Source of the DNA: Pirellula sp. SH-Sr6A
GTDB taxonomy: Bacteria; Planctomycetota; Planctomycetia; Pirellulales; Pirellulaceae
Length of the DNA: 64,000 bases
Direction of reading: 5' to 3'
Assembly: GCF_001610875.1 (NCBI RefSeq)
Contig: NZ_CP011272.1
Location: 3,639,988 to 3,703,987 of the forward strand
In this document: in pieces, positions 15,686-24,454 of the stretch
Layout: every line of letters begins with the position of its first letter
How positions within the stretch are numbered: the stretch's first letter is position 1
Translations under genes and position numbers: made by a program
The notes under the pieces: model-generated
Told to the model about the DNA's origin: nothing
Seen by the model: the letters and a program-made list of their open reading frames with translations, nothing else
Databases searched by the model: none

Positions 15686-17698
15686 ATGCTGCGACGGCGC
15701 ATTCGATCAGCCACTGTGGGTGGCTTTGTCCTGGGAACTCTCGTTGCAGGATCGAACCATCTCCAGGGACAGACCGGAGGTGGGGGGAGTTCCGACAGGC
15801 CACGATTGCGAACACCGTCCATTCCATCCGATGAACCAAAGCCAATCCTGCTATTCGGCGAGGATGGTAGTGACGATGTACCCGTTGCCATGCCGGCTGA
15901 ATCGAAGGGGGATCGCACTCCGCTATTGATTGGACGGCCCTCGAATGCGCCAGCTCCGTCCGCTCCGGAGATGGCAAATAAAAAGCAAAACGTTGCACCG
16001 ATCCAGCCTTCCGCTGAGCAAGTTCCGCTCATCTGGCAGCTAGCAAATGTTGCCCATATCCACGCGTCTCCGTTCTTGGTTTGGCTCGCACCGCAGACGG
16101 TCGATCCGGTCCAAACTGTGCCGTCCAAGTCGGTGGCGACGGGAGCAGTGGATTCGGCGATCGATAGCCCTACGATGGCCGTGCTGGGGGAGAAATCCCT
16201 CGCCGCAGAAACGGTCGCGGTCGAGGAGCCAATGGATTTGGAAGTCGATCCGGGATTGCCACCGGTTGATCTTCAAAGGGTGGAAGATGTTCGCGAGTTG
16301 GCGAGCGTACCATCTGGAATCGAACCACCGGCCAACGAAGAGGTTCCGAAGCGTCCCCGGCCAGTCCGGATTCCGCTCGCGCTCTCTGAGATCGACGCAG
16401 GTGCCGGGGCAGCGGACGGCGCCGAAGGTCCAATCCAGGGAACGGAGGAGTCGACAGCCCCTGCCCCGATAGCGACGGGGAAGAGGTCGATCACGGAGCT
16501 CGATGAAGAGCGCCGACAGGAAGAACCTGCTATCGATGTTCCCGCTGCTCAAAACGGCAAAGAGGATCAAGGCGTCGATGCGCTTCTCGCGTCGAAGCCG
16601 GGCAAGCATCAACGGGAAATCGTGATCGATGATCCGAATCGGCTGGGGAAGGAAGTTCCTCCTGTCGTTGCGGCTCCGGTTCTGGATGCCACCGAAGCGG
16701 CTCGACTTTCCAAGTGCAACGAATGCTTGAGCTTTTATTTGAGCCATCCGGAATCGACGTCGGTCCGTTCACCTTGGGCGGTCATGCATGCCCTGCTGGC
16801 ATTCGGACCGGACTACGAATTGCTACATGGTAACAATCGAGTCAACGCGATCGGGTGGATGTGTCACAATGGAACTTGTCGAACGCAGAGGATGTTCACA
16901 CCGCGCGGACGGGGGTTTGTTCCAAACGTCGGCGCCGGGGTTCAGGGACATGAAGGACAGTTTCTCGCGATCTTAGCGCAATCGAATGTCCCACTCGACT
17001 ACCCCATTCAGATCGGTGCGAATAAGTTCAAGGTGGAGGATCTCGTTCGTTACGAAATGGCAACTTGCAAGGAGCGATCGGAGCTAACGTTCAAGCTCAT
17101 CGGGTTTTCGTATTACTTGGATTCCAATAAGCAGTGGCGAGCAAACGATGGCCGAATTTGGAGTATTTCGAAATTGATACAAGAGGAGTTGGCTCAACCG
17201 GTCGTCGGCGCGGCGTGCGGGGGAACGCACCGGCTTATGGGATTCTCTTTTTCGGTCCGGCAGCGAAGCATGCAGGGGCAGCCCATCAATGGTCAATTTG
17301 CCCGCGCTGATCAGTTCGTCCGCAACTACGTCGACTATACGTGGACGCTTCAAAATCCGGATGGAAGCTTTAGCACTTCTTGGTACGAAGGTCGTGGGAA
17401 TGAACCCAACGATGAACGCAAAGTGCAAACGACAGGTCACATGTTGGAATGGCTGATGTACACGTTGCCTGATAGCGAGATCAATCAGCCACGTGTGCAG
17501 AAGAGCATCGATTTCCTTCTATCGCATATTTACGACAAGAAGGAGCATAAATGGCCGATCGGCCCGCGTGGGCACGCAACGAGGGCGATCGGGCTGTACC
17601 AAGCACGCTACCAAGAGATCCTCCAGTCGACGCCTGAGTTGCTCAAGTCGAAGGGGGCGATGGCTAGCAAGCCCAGGTCACCGGCAAGCCGAAGATAG
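15686..17698 (+). CDS. Large secreted protein of unknown function with alpha/alpha-toroid-like C-terminus
   Basis: I prefer the ATG at 15686 (670 residues) over a GTG at 15644, because it gives a signal peptide MLRRRIRSATVGGFVLGTLV. Residues about 30-340 are a Pro/Ala/Glu-rich region without obvious domains. The C-terminal ~330 residues start with a Cys-containing segment (LSKCNECLSFYLSHPESTSV) and contain GAACGGTHRLMGF, LQNPDGSFSTSWYEGRG and TTGHMLEWLMYTLPD. This helical pattern recalls prenyltransferase/terpene-cyclase-like alpha/alpha toroids, with no catalytic signature I can name. I do not recognise a described family. Neighbours give no functional hint. Confidence 0.75.
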   Translation: MLRRRIRSATVGGFVLGTLVAGSNHLQGQTGGGGSSDRPRLRTPSIPSDEPKPILLFGEDGSDDVPVAMPAESKGDRTPLLIGRPSNAPAPSAPEMANKKQNVAPIQPSAEQVPLIWQLANVAHIHASPFLVWLAPQTVDPVQTVPSKSVATGAVDSAIDSPTMAVLGEKSLAAETVAVEEPMDLEVDPGLPPVDLQRVEDVRELASVPSGIEPPANEEVPKRPRPVRIPLALSEIDAGAGAADGAEGPIQGTEESTAPAPIATGKRSITELDEERRQEEPAIDVPAAQNGKEDQGVDALLASKPGKHQREIVIDDPNRLGKEVPPVVAAPVLDATEAARLSKCNECLSFYLSHPESTSVRSPWAVMHALLAFGPDYELLHGNNRVNAIGWMCHNGTCRTQRMFTPRGRGFVPNVGAGVQGHEGQFLAILAQSNVPLDYPIQIGANKFKVEDLVRYEMATCKERSELTFKLIGFSYYLDSNKQWRANDGRIWSISKLIQEELAQPVVGAACGGTHRLMGFSFSVRQRSMQGQPINGQFARADQFVRNYVDYTWTLQNPDGSFSTSWYEGRGNEPNDERKVQTTGHMLEWLMYTLPDSEINQPRVQKSIDFLLSHIYDKKEHKWPIGPRGHATRAIGLYQARYQEILQSTPELLKSKGAMASKPRSPASRR

Positions 17699-17720
17699 GG
17701 CAGTGCCCATATCCTCCGGG

Positions 17721-17750
17721 TGGCCGTATCGAATCTGGCCGTATCGAATC
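17721..17750. repeat. 15-bp perfect direct duplication
   Basis: TGGCCGTATCGAATC occurs twice back to back in the short convergent gap between the orphan gene and the DUF4432 gene. Probably a slippage duplication. Confidence 0.9.
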
Positions 17751-17760
17751 TGGCTGTGTG

Positions 17761-18933
17761 TTACTCGCGACACCAATCCTTTAGTGGAGTCGCGTGGATC
17801 GTAGCGTTGTCGGGTTGCAACGACTGAATGCGATGAATCGATTGCTGGACATCCGCTTCGTTGAGCAATGGTTGAAGCTTGAGTCGAAACGTTTTCGATT
17901 CCCCTCCGGAGAGAGTAACGAGTCTGTTTTGTTGCTCTTCAAAGGTTCGTGGGTTCGGGAATCCCGTGGCGGGCTCCAGTCCGACGACGTATCCATCTTC
18001 GACTGCTGCCGTGTTTTTCCAGACGTTGAGGTAAGGCAGCGCGCGAGTGTCGAAGTGGACAGCAAAGCCGCGACGGCGATCTTCCGTAGCCAAGAGGGCT
18101 TCGGACCAACTAGCCGAATCGCAAGCTGCGTTCAAGAAATACACTTGTTCCGCAAAGCCTTCGGTCGGGCCTTCGCAACGGGCCCAGGTTTCTAGTCCTT
18201 CGGCAGCTCTCGCGTCGCGTGGGCAGAGTGTTTTGTAGGCCGCATCGATGGTCGTCCCGGCTTGAACAACTGGCTGCCCCAGATTGATGTGGTAGAGCAT
18301 TTGCATTGTTGTCGGAGTGCTTCGGAGATTGGTGACGGTATCCGTAACTTCGATTACCGGACTATTAACCCGGAGACGATATCGGCACTGCAATTCAAGG
18401 GAGTAGATGAGGAATCTCGCTTCGCGCACCGTCGCGACAATATCCATAGTTCCATTTTCCACATCGACAGCGACTTCGATCTTCTTCGCCGGCACATTCG
18501 CGATTCGACCATGCAGGGGATATTTCAAATTCCCTTGGGGATCGAAATCGGGTGCCCCATTACTGTGCAATCCGCATCGGACCAACAACTCATCAAACCC
18601 TTCGAGCCAGCCGATACCAGATGGGTCGAGGACAGGGACGAGGCTAGGGTGGACAGGGCCATCAATAGGGCTGTTCCAACCGAAGTCGGTATTGGAGGCT
18701 TCGCATTTCCAAATCCCCATCCCACGATCGGGCAGGAAAATGACCCGCAATGCACCGGTATCGACCGATAACAGTTCCATCCCCATCGATTTTCCGCCAC
18801 CGATCGAGCTGAATTGCACTGCAAACCGACCCGTTCCAGCTGTGATCTTTTCTGGAACAAACCCGACATCTTCGGCTTGGTCCAAAAACGGTTCGCGTAG
18901 AATCCAATGCGTTGCAGGGTTGCTCGTGTTCAT
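17761..18933 (-). CDS. DUF4432 family protein (aldose 1-epimerase-like fold)
   Basis: I take the ATG at 18933 (390 residues, MNTSNPATHWILREPF). Alternatives are ATGs at 18969 and 18990. The full open frame to 19068 would overlap the divergent cutC start and is unlikely. The sequence matches DUF4432, related to galactose mutarotase: VIFLPDRGMGIWKCE, LEGFDELLVRCGLHSNGAP, PLHGRIANVPAK, MLYHINLGQP and GLEPATGFPNPRTFEEQ. The conserved His residues and the late Glu are in the positions expected for sugar binding. It probably acts on a sugar or sugar acid, but the substrate is unknown. It is divergent from cutC. Confidence 0.85.
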   Translation of the reverse strand: MNTSNPATHWILREPFLDQAEDVGFVPEKITAGTGRFAVQFSSIGGGKSMGMELLSVDTGALRVIFLPDRGMGIWKCEASNTDFGWNSPIDGPVHPSLVPVLDPSGIGWLEGFDELLVRCGLHSNGAPDFDPQGNLKYPLHGRIANVPAKKIEVAVDVENGTMDIVATVREARFLIYSLELQCRYRLRVNSPVIEVTDTVTNLRSTPTTMQMLYHINLGQPVVQAGTTIDAAYKTLCPRDARAAEGLETWARCEGPTEGFAEQVYFLNAACDSASWSEALLATEDRRRGFAVHFDTRALPYLNVWKNTAAVEDGYVVGLEPATGFPNPRTFEEQQNRLVTLSGGESKTFRLKLQPLLNEADVQQSIHRIQSLQPDNATIHATPLKDWCRE

Positions 18934-19046
18934 GGTTGTTGGAAAGGGAGCGGAAGCAGACGTTTGCATCACCGCGCGAATCTCGTCCATGCGATGAATG
19001 CTGTATTGTAGTGCTTGTTGCCATCGATCGGTATCGGAACACTTGG

Positions 19047-19766
19047 ATGCAGGAAGAAAACGAAGCAAGGATTCAATTAGAAGTCTGCGTCGAGGATGCG
19101 CAAGGGGCGGAAATTGCTATGAAGGCCGGTGCAACCCGCATCGAACTCAGCGAGCAGCTTGGCGTGGGAGGGATCACTCCGTCGCTCGAGAGGTTGTCCG
19201 ATATTTTGAACATGGCTGAGGTGCCTGTGATTGCGTTGATACGCTGTCGGCCTGGTCATTTTGTTTACACAATGGCGGAGCGGAAAGAGATGCTTCGTCA
19301 ATGCGAAGCCTTTTTGGAACGGGGCGTTCATGGAATCGCCGTGGGAGCCATCGGGCCGCGTTCAAGCGACGCATGGGAAGATCTCGATTGGGATTTTTTA
19401 GAATCGATTGCAGGTCGGTTTTCGGGACGAGAGTTGGTGGTACATCGCGCGTTCGACGTCGTCACAGACCCGATCGCGGCGGCGATAAGACTGAGCTCGA
19501 CCGGTTACACTCGAATTCTTACCAGCGGTGGGCCCGACAAAGCCTCGGAAGGACTTGCAACTCTCCACGCATTGCAATCGCTCTGCTTGATCGAGATTCT
19601 ACCTGCGGGAGGGATTGGATCGCACAATGCGGAGATGATTTTAAAAGCAACGGGTTGCACCCAACTCCACGGTTCCTTTCGAAGTCCCAGCAGCCTATCC
19701 AATCCTATCTCTCCACCGGATCCAAGTGAAATTGCCAACGTACTCCAATGCCTCCATCGAATATGA
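19047..19766 (+). CDS. cutC: CutC family protein
   Basis: A 239-residue TIM-barrel protein, the usual length for CutC, starting MQEENEARIQLEVCVEDAQG. Signatures are LEVCVEDAQGA, ATRIELSEQLGVGGITPS, ALIRCRPGHFVYT, VVHRAFD and RILTSGGPDKASEGL. CutC was named for copper homeostasis in E. coli, although a direct role in copper handling has been questioned, so the biochemical function is open. The start at 19047 is chosen because upstream frame sequence covers the divergent promoter region. Its 3' end overlaps the LarA-like gene by 19 bp, indicating co-transcription. Confidence 0.92.
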   Translation: MQEENEARIQLEVCVEDAQGAEIAMKAGATRIELSEQLGVGGITPSLERLSDILNMAEVPVIALIRCRPGHFVYTMAERKEMLRQCEAFLERGVHGIAVGAIGPRSSDAWEDLDWDFLESIAGRFSGRELVVHRAFDVVTDPIAAAIRLSSTGYTRILTSGGPDKASEGLATLHALQSLCLIEILPAGGIGSHNAEMILKATGCTQLHGSFRSPSSLSNPISPPDPSEIANVLQCLHRI

Positions 19767-21004
19767 TGCAACTACCCGACTTGATTCCGGTTCAGCAAAC
19801 GTTTCCAAAACGGCCCGACGCAGACTTTGTCTCGATCATCCCCGCGTCGCTCGCGTCGTTTCGATCGCAGATTCAGGAAGGCAGCCGCATTGCCATCGGT
19901 GTCGGAAGTCGAGGGATCACTGGATATCGGGAACACATCTGGACAGTGATCAAGACACTTCGATCTTGGCGGGCTGAGCCGTTTCTCTTTCCGGCAATGG
20001 GGAGCCATGGTGGGGGGACCGATGCAGGACAGCGCGAAGTGTTGGCCAGCTATGGCATCACCGAAGAGACGATGGGGTGCGAGATCCGGTGCTCCATGGA
20101 GGTCGAAGAAATCGGAGGCACTTCGCAAGGCATCGCGGTGGTTTGCTCCTCGGAAGCCCTGCGAGCCGATGGCATCTTGCTCGTGAATCGTATCAAACCG
20201 CATACGGACTTCTTCGGTAGTCTAGGAAGTGGATTGGTGAAGATGAGTGTGGTGGGATTGGGGAAGCAGGTGGGTGCCACTCGCTTTCACTTGGCCGCGA
20301 TGCGTCTCGGATACGAACCAGCTCTGCTAAGCATTGCAGACCATATGCGTCGTCATACTCGGCTTCTGGGTGGGATTGGTTTGCTTGAAGGGGAGTGGCA
20401 TCAAACGGTGGAGATCCATTCCGTCCAAGCGGACGAGATGGTAGATCGTGAACGGGAACTGTTGGCAAAAGCCAAGGTCATGATGCCCACGTTGCCCTTC
20501 GACACAATCGATTTGCTGATCATTGATCGCATTGGCAAGGACATCAGCGGAGCGGGCCTTGATCCGAACGTCACCCAGCGAAGTATCCACGGGTATAGTA
20601 GCCTCCCCCTTCCACCGGATGAGCGGAGACCGTTTGTAAAGAGGATCTACGTCCGAGATCTAACCGATGCGACGCACGGAAATGCGATCGGAATCGGAAT
20701 GGCCGACGTCGTCAACAGCCGGTTGCTCAGCAAGCTCGACCGAGAGAAGACGGTACGGAACGCATTGACTGCCCTCACTCCCCAAAGCGCCAAGATTCCT
20801 ATTGCGATGGACACCGATCGGGAAGCGATCGAGGCCATGCTCGCATCCCTTCCCATCGAGGACGTTCGCACAGCGAAGGTGGTTCGAATTGCCAACACCT
20901 TAGAACTAGGCGAGATGGCAATATCAGAAAATCTGTTCGCGGAGGCTCTGCATGCTGGGAAGGTCGAACCGAGTTCGACGACATGGCCCGCCCTCGATGT
21001 GTGA
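19748..21004 (+). CDS. LarA-like (DUF2088, lactate racemase N-terminal domain) protein
   Basis: A 418-residue protein of the lactate-racemase-like superfamily. Visible motifs are IGVGSRGITGYREH, LFPAMGSHGGGTDAGQREVL, GILLVNRIKPHTDFFG and LLIIDRIGKDISGAGLDPN. LarA enzymes use a nickel-pincer nucleotide cofactor made by LarB, LarC and LarE, but none of these genes is in the window. Many DUF2088 members have other or unknown activities, so racemisation of lactate should not be assumed. It overlaps cutC by 19 bp and converges on cobL with a 7-bp gap. Confidence 0.82.
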   Translation: MPPSNMMQLPDLIPVQQTFPKRPDADFVSIIPASLASFRSQIQEGSRIAIGVGSRGITGYREHIWTVIKTLRSWRAEPFLFPAMGSHGGGTDAGQREVLASYGITEETMGCEIRCSMEVEEIGGTSQGIAVVCSSEALRADGILLVNRIKPHTDFFGSLGSGLVKMSVVGLGKQVGATRFHLAAMRLGYEPALLSIADHMRRHTRLLGGIGLLEGEWHQTVEIHSVQADEMVDRERELLAKAKVMMPTLPFDTIDLLIIDRIGKDISGAGLDPNVTQRSIHGYSSLPLPPDERRPFVKRIYVRDLTDATHGNAIGIGMADVVNSRLLSKLDREKTVRNALTALTPQSAKIPIAMDTDREAIEAMLASLPIEDVRTAKVVRIANTLELGEMAISENLFAEALHAGKVEPSSTTWPALDV

Positions 21005-21011
21005 GCCGCCC

Positions 21012-22250
21012 TTACCCTTTTGTCGCTTTGACCAGGAATGTCGGATTGGCGGCTTCCAATCGCAGGCGTTCCATTTGGCAATTGCCTCGCGAGATTTGGA
21101 TCATCCAAAGCTGGGGTTCGACCGCCAATTTGTGTGTGAGCAACTGTTGGAGCGCCACCACGTTGTCCAAGCTCATCATGTTCGCAACGAGGCAGCCTCC
21201 TGATTGCAATCGCGGCCAAGCCTGCTCGACCAAATCGGTTACGGCCCGACCCGTGCCGCCTACGAAAATGGCTTCTGGGTCAGGCAGATTTTGCCAAGCT
21301 GTCGGTGCTTCACCGAGGACAGGGACGACGTTTTCCACGCCGAACCGGGCTGCGTTCTCCAAGATCAGTTCGTAGTCTTCGGGGTCCATCTCGATCGCGT
21401 ACGCTTTGCCATGCCGAGCAATTTGGGCAGCCTCGATCGAGACTGAACCACTCCCTGCACCGATGTCCCAGATGATCGAAGTCTCGCGCAGTTTCATTTC
21501 GCTTAGCGCGATGGATCGGACTTCGCATGGAGTGACCAATTCCCGTTTTGGTTTCGCCTGTCGAAAGACTTCATCGGGATTGCCGAACAACCGAATGCGT
21601 GAGGATTCGGCTGGTTGGTCTGGTACACCTTTTTGGCGAACCAGAACCATCACATTGAGAGGAGAGAACTTTTGGTTCACGATATCCGACAGTTTGCAGC
21701 GGGTGACCCGTTCGTCGGGTGAACCCAAGTTTTCGCAAACGTAGGCGGTGAAGTAACCGATACCTTTGGCCATCAGAATTTCGGCCAGCCGAGCTGGTGG
21801 AATTTCTTCGGAGGTGAAGACTCCGACTTTCTCTGCGGAACGGATTCGTTCGACGACTCGTTCGATCGGTTGGGATGCAACGTTGGTCAAGTAAGCTTCG
21901 TCCCAGCTTTCTTTGACTCGCGCGAACGCCAACTGCATGCTGCTCACGTGCGGAAGGACTTCAAAGCGATCTTTTCCTAGGCGATCGCAAAGGAATCTTG
22001 CGGTGCCGTAAAACAAAGGGTCACCGCTGGCAAGCACTACCGTAAGGCCGGACGCGCGATCCACGATGTTTGCTAGGCGGTCCAAATCACCGCCTACGGT
22101 TTCACGGGATCCTTGGTATTCGGGAAACTTCTCGAGAAGAAGTGCCGAGCCGATGAGGAGCGAAGCGGAGTGAATGAGGTCGGAGGCTTGTTTGGTTAAC
22201 CCTGCAGCGCCATCGTCGCCAATACCGATGATCCAAATTTTGCTATTCAT
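21012..22250 (-). CDS. cobL: Precorrin-6Y C5,15-methyltransferase, decarboxylating (CbiE-CbiT fusion)
   Basis: A 412-residue fusion starting MNSKIWIIGIGDDG; the longer open frame to 22559 overlaps the SpoU gene and is rejected. The N-terminal half is a CbiE-type tetrapyrrole methylase (GIGDDGAAGLT, VVLASGDPLFYGTARFL, CENLGSPDERVTRC). The C-terminal half is a CbiT-type SAM methyltransferase (IIWDIGAGSGSVSIEAAQI, AIFVGGTGRAVTDL). The enzyme methylates precorrin-6Y/cobalt-precorrin at C5 and C15 and decarboxylates it in cobalamin synthesis. No other cobalamin gene is in the window, which is odd for this pathway. It lies 58 bp downstream of the SpoU gene on the same strand. Confidence 0.9.
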   Translation of the reverse strand: MNSKIWIIGIGDDGAAGLTKQASDLIHSASLLIGSALLLEKFPEYQGSRETVGGDLDRLANIVDRASGLTVVLASGDPLFYGTARFLCDRLGKDRFEVLPHVSSMQLAFARVKESWDEAYLTNVASQPIERVVERIRSAEKVGVFTSEEIPPARLAEILMAKGIGYFTAYVCENLGSPDERVTRCKLSDIVNQKFSPLNVMVLVRQKGVPDQPAESSRIRLFGNPDEVFRQAKPKRELVTPCEVRSIALSEMKLRETSIIWDIGAGSGSVSIEAAQIARHGKAYAIEMDPEDYELILENAARFGVENVVPVLGEAPTAWQNLPDPEAIFVGGTGRAVTDLVEQAWPRLQSGGCLVANMMSLDNVVALQQLLTHKLAVEPQLWMIQISRGNCQMERLRLEAANPTFLVKATKG

Positions 22251-22308
22251 TGAGAGCTCGCGATTATGTAGGGGTTGGCGATGGATAGTGGGATGATCCG
22301 GAGTGAAT

Positions 22309-22809
22309 TCACGATCCGGGGTACTGTCGACAAAATTCATAGACCGCCATCGTGGTAGCGGTCGCAACATTGTAGGAATAGGGACGGCCATAAACGGGGA
22401 TCTCCACGACTCGGTCGAGACGATCCAGTTCTTCTTGGGAGAGTCCTTCCCGTTCGCTGCCAATGACCAGCGCGGTTTTGGGAACAAAGGGGAATGTATA
22501 GAGACACTCCGAGTGGGTCGTCTGCTCCAATCCAACCCGTTGATAGCCTTCTGTGGCAAGATGCTCTAGGGTCGGTGCGAGCGAGCGGCGTTGCACAATC
22601 TCGACCACTTCGACGGCATCGCGCGCAATTTCTCGATCCACGCGTCCGGGGCCACATTGAATGATTTTTGTGATTCCAGCGCAGCCCGCGAGACGTACGA
22701 TGCGGCTCAAGTTCACATTGCTCCGCATCGGGGCTAGGACGAGAACTAACTCGCGCGGCTGCGCAAGTTCTGTCGGTGGCTTGTGGCGCACATGCTCAAA
22801 TCGCCTCAT
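22309..22809 (-). CDS. SpoU/TrmH-family RNA 2'-O-methyltransferase
   Basis: A 166-residue SPOUT-class methyltransferase. The start at 22809 overlaps the stop of the upstream gene as ATGA; an ATG at 22818 is the alternative. Motifs are LVLAPMRSNVNLSRIVRLAG (motif 1), ALVIGSEREGLSQEEL (motif 2) and VEIPVYGRPYSYNVATATTM (motif 3, which forms the trefoil knot SAM site). The protein is short and lacks an extra N-terminal RNA-binding domain, as in TrmL-like enzymes. It should methylate a tRNA or rRNA ribose, but the position cannot be predicted from sequence alone. Confidence 0.88.
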   Translation of the reverse strand: MRRFEHVRHKPPTELAQPRELVLVLAPMRSNVNLSRIVRLAGCAGITKIIQCGPGRVDREIARDAVEVVEIVQRRSLAPTLEHLATEGYQRVGLEQTTHSECLYTFPFVPKTALVIGSEREGLSQEELDRLDRVVEIPVYGRPYSYNVATATTMAVYEFCRQYPGS

Positions 22810-23744
22810 GACACCCATTCATCCAATCGTTGAAGAATCCCTCGCAAGAGTTCGCGGTCCGATTCGGGTCGGAGCGAGGCACCTTTGGGTTGCGTGTCGC
22901 TGGCGATGACTCCTCGCATTTGCAAAAACATCGCGCAGTTGTGTTTGTAGGCTGGGACGGGATTTCGAAATGCGAGGAATCCTAAGTACTGCAACCAGTC
23001 ATTGATTTCATAAAAACGCCGGTCCCCTTCGAGCCAATAGCGATCCCGTTTGGCGAAGGCCTCGGGGTAGAACGCGGAAAGCCCGAGCAAATAATCGCTG
23101 CCCCACTGCACCATATCGATGGCTAGATCATTGCCGGTATAGATTTTGAAGTCGGGTCGGACGCGATTGCGTATCTCCAGGCGTTGCCATTCCAGATCGC
23201 GAGATAGAGACGAGTGCTTTATGCCGGTCAAGGTCGGCAACTGAATCCATTCGGTGAAGAAACCGAGGTCATAGATTTCGCCAAACGGGACAAACATTTT
23301 CCCTAGCTCGAATCCGATGACTTCCTTTCGCTCCGCGCAGACTTTTTCGTAAAGGGCCATGCGCTTCGGTGCATCGAGTTGTGCAAGCCCCGTGGATTGG
23401 AACAAAATCGGGATGCCTCCGGCGGTCTCGATGCGATCGCTTTCGTTGAGATAGTTCGAGAGAAGATCGCCCTCGAGATCTTGAACGAATGTTCCCGCCA
23501 CAAAAGATCTACCTGTGGCATGCTGCTGAACAAATGCCAAGACCTCGTGGCGCGAGGAGCGGGACAGGAGATTGGCAAAGCCGGTGTCCATGTTGACGGC
23601 GGGTGTAAGTCCCGATCGCCAAGTTCGTTCCAGGCCGTTTGCGTAGGAGTCGAAGTCGATTTCACCGGTCGGTTTAAACGGCAGCAGCACGGCGGAGATG
23701 CCAGTGATGGGGCGTTGCGGGATGACGCTGGGGATGGTGGCCAT
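22806..23744 (-). CDS. Dihydrodipicolinate synthase (DapA)-family aldolase/lyase
   Basis: A 312-residue class I aldolase of the DapA/NAL superfamily. Start MATIPSVIPQRPITGIS at 23744; the frame is open to 23771. The Schiff-base lysine is in LTGIKHSSLSRD. The segment matching the canonical ...LYN.PG of DapA reads ILFQSTG, so the usual active-site tyrosine is replaced by phenylalanine. True lysine-pathway DapA activity is therefore doubtful and a different 2-keto-acid aldol substrate is more likely. It shares an ATGA overlap with the SpoU gene. The operon partners give no pathway hint. Confidence 0.85.
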   Translation of the reverse strand: MATIPSVIPQRPITGISAVLLPFKPTGEIDFDSYANGLERTWRSGLTPAVNMDTGFANLLSRSSRHEVLAFVQQHATGRSFVAGTFVQDLEGDLLSNYLNESDRIETAGGIPILFQSTGLAQLDAPKRMALYEKVCAERKEVIGFELGKMFVPFGEIYDLGFFTEWIQLPTLTGIKHSSLSRDLEWQRLEIRNRVRPDFKIYTGNDLAIDMVQWGSDYLLGLSAFYPEAFAKRDRYWLEGDRRFYEINDWLQYLGFLAFRNPVPAYKHNCAMFLQMRGVIASDTQPKGASLRPESDRELLRGILQRLDEWVS

Positions 23745-23820
23745 GAGAAGTTCCGGCACTGAAGGCTTCAAACGAAAGCCCCATTATGCAGGAACTCAAT
23801 GAGAAACAAAGGCCGGCAGA

Positions 23821-24237
23821 TCAACCGTAAATCGGTTTGCGATCGGCCGTCGATTCGGCGGCCCAATGGAAATCGACGACGTCTGGTTGATCCATCTGCC
23901 ATGTGTAGAAAGCAGGCGTATCGTCGATGACGGCGGGGAAGTCGACGATTCCGTCGTGTGCGGAGCGGAGAATCACTCCCAGACCTTCCAGTTCGCTGAC
24001 ATAGTCATCAAGGTGCGACGACTCATTTTTCAAGTCCTCTTGGATCTCGGTGATTTCAGCGTCGTATATCTGGAAGCGTGCTTTGCCGTCGTGCCGGCGG
24101 AGCATTCGGCGGAGATTGGATTTCCTCTCCGTCAATTCTCGGTGCGACAGAGCGATATCCGTGACGATCAGCCGCAGCAGAGGAAGCATCGCTCTGGCTT
24201 GTTCGATCGAGAAGACTTTTTTGTCGTTGGTGCCCAT
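23821..24237 (-). CDS. DUF2203 family protein
   Basis: A 138-residue cytoplasmic protein. The ATG at 24237 (MGTNDKKVFSIEQARAMLPL) matches the family start; the frame runs on to 24330 without better evidence. The sequence FSIEQARAMLPLLRLIV, the central charged helical segment and the ending GIVDFPAVIDDTPAFYTWQ then VVDFHW are characteristic of DUF2203. The function is unknown. The long central helices suggest a coiled-coil structure. It lies between the ExeA-like ATPase and the DapA-like gene on the same strand, with gaps of about 217 and 76 bp. Confidence 0.85.
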   Translation of the reverse strand: MGTNDKKVFSIEQARAMLPLLRLIVTDIALSHRELTERKSNLRRMLRRHDGKARFQIYDAEITEIQEDLKNESSHLDDYVSELEGLGVILRSAHDGIVDFPAVIDDTPAFYTWQMDQPDVVDFHWAAESTADRKPIYG

Positions 24238-24454
24238 GGCTCTCGCCCCCCTCGCGGATGGTTTCCTGATGTACAGACGATACCGACATCTTAGGAAAAG
24301 GAAAAGTTCACTTGGACAGGCTGCTCTCACAGCGAGCTTTCATGCGGACGTGAATCGCACCGTACGGAAGCCTTTAAGGTGGAATGGTTTTGCATTGCAA
24401 ATCCGCCTCCGGGAGACTTCGACTCGTTTCCTACTTCAATTCTTGCTTGAGAAT
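24238..24454. other. Intergenic, 217 bp, no gene seen
   Basis: It lies between the ExeA-like ATPase gene and DUF2203. A 6-bp-stem hairpin GCTTGA-GAAT-TCAAGC (24445-24460) overlaps the ATPase stop codon. It has no T tract, so its role as a terminator is weakly supported. Confidence 0.4.

Noticed and set aside
15490-16128. 212-codon minus-strand frame
   Set aside because: Lies antisense to the secreted orphan; no start signal or protein-like pattern.
22251-22559. N-terminal extension of cobL
   Set aside because: Overlaps the SpoU gene and contains no CbiE-like sequence; the ATG at 22250 matches the family start.
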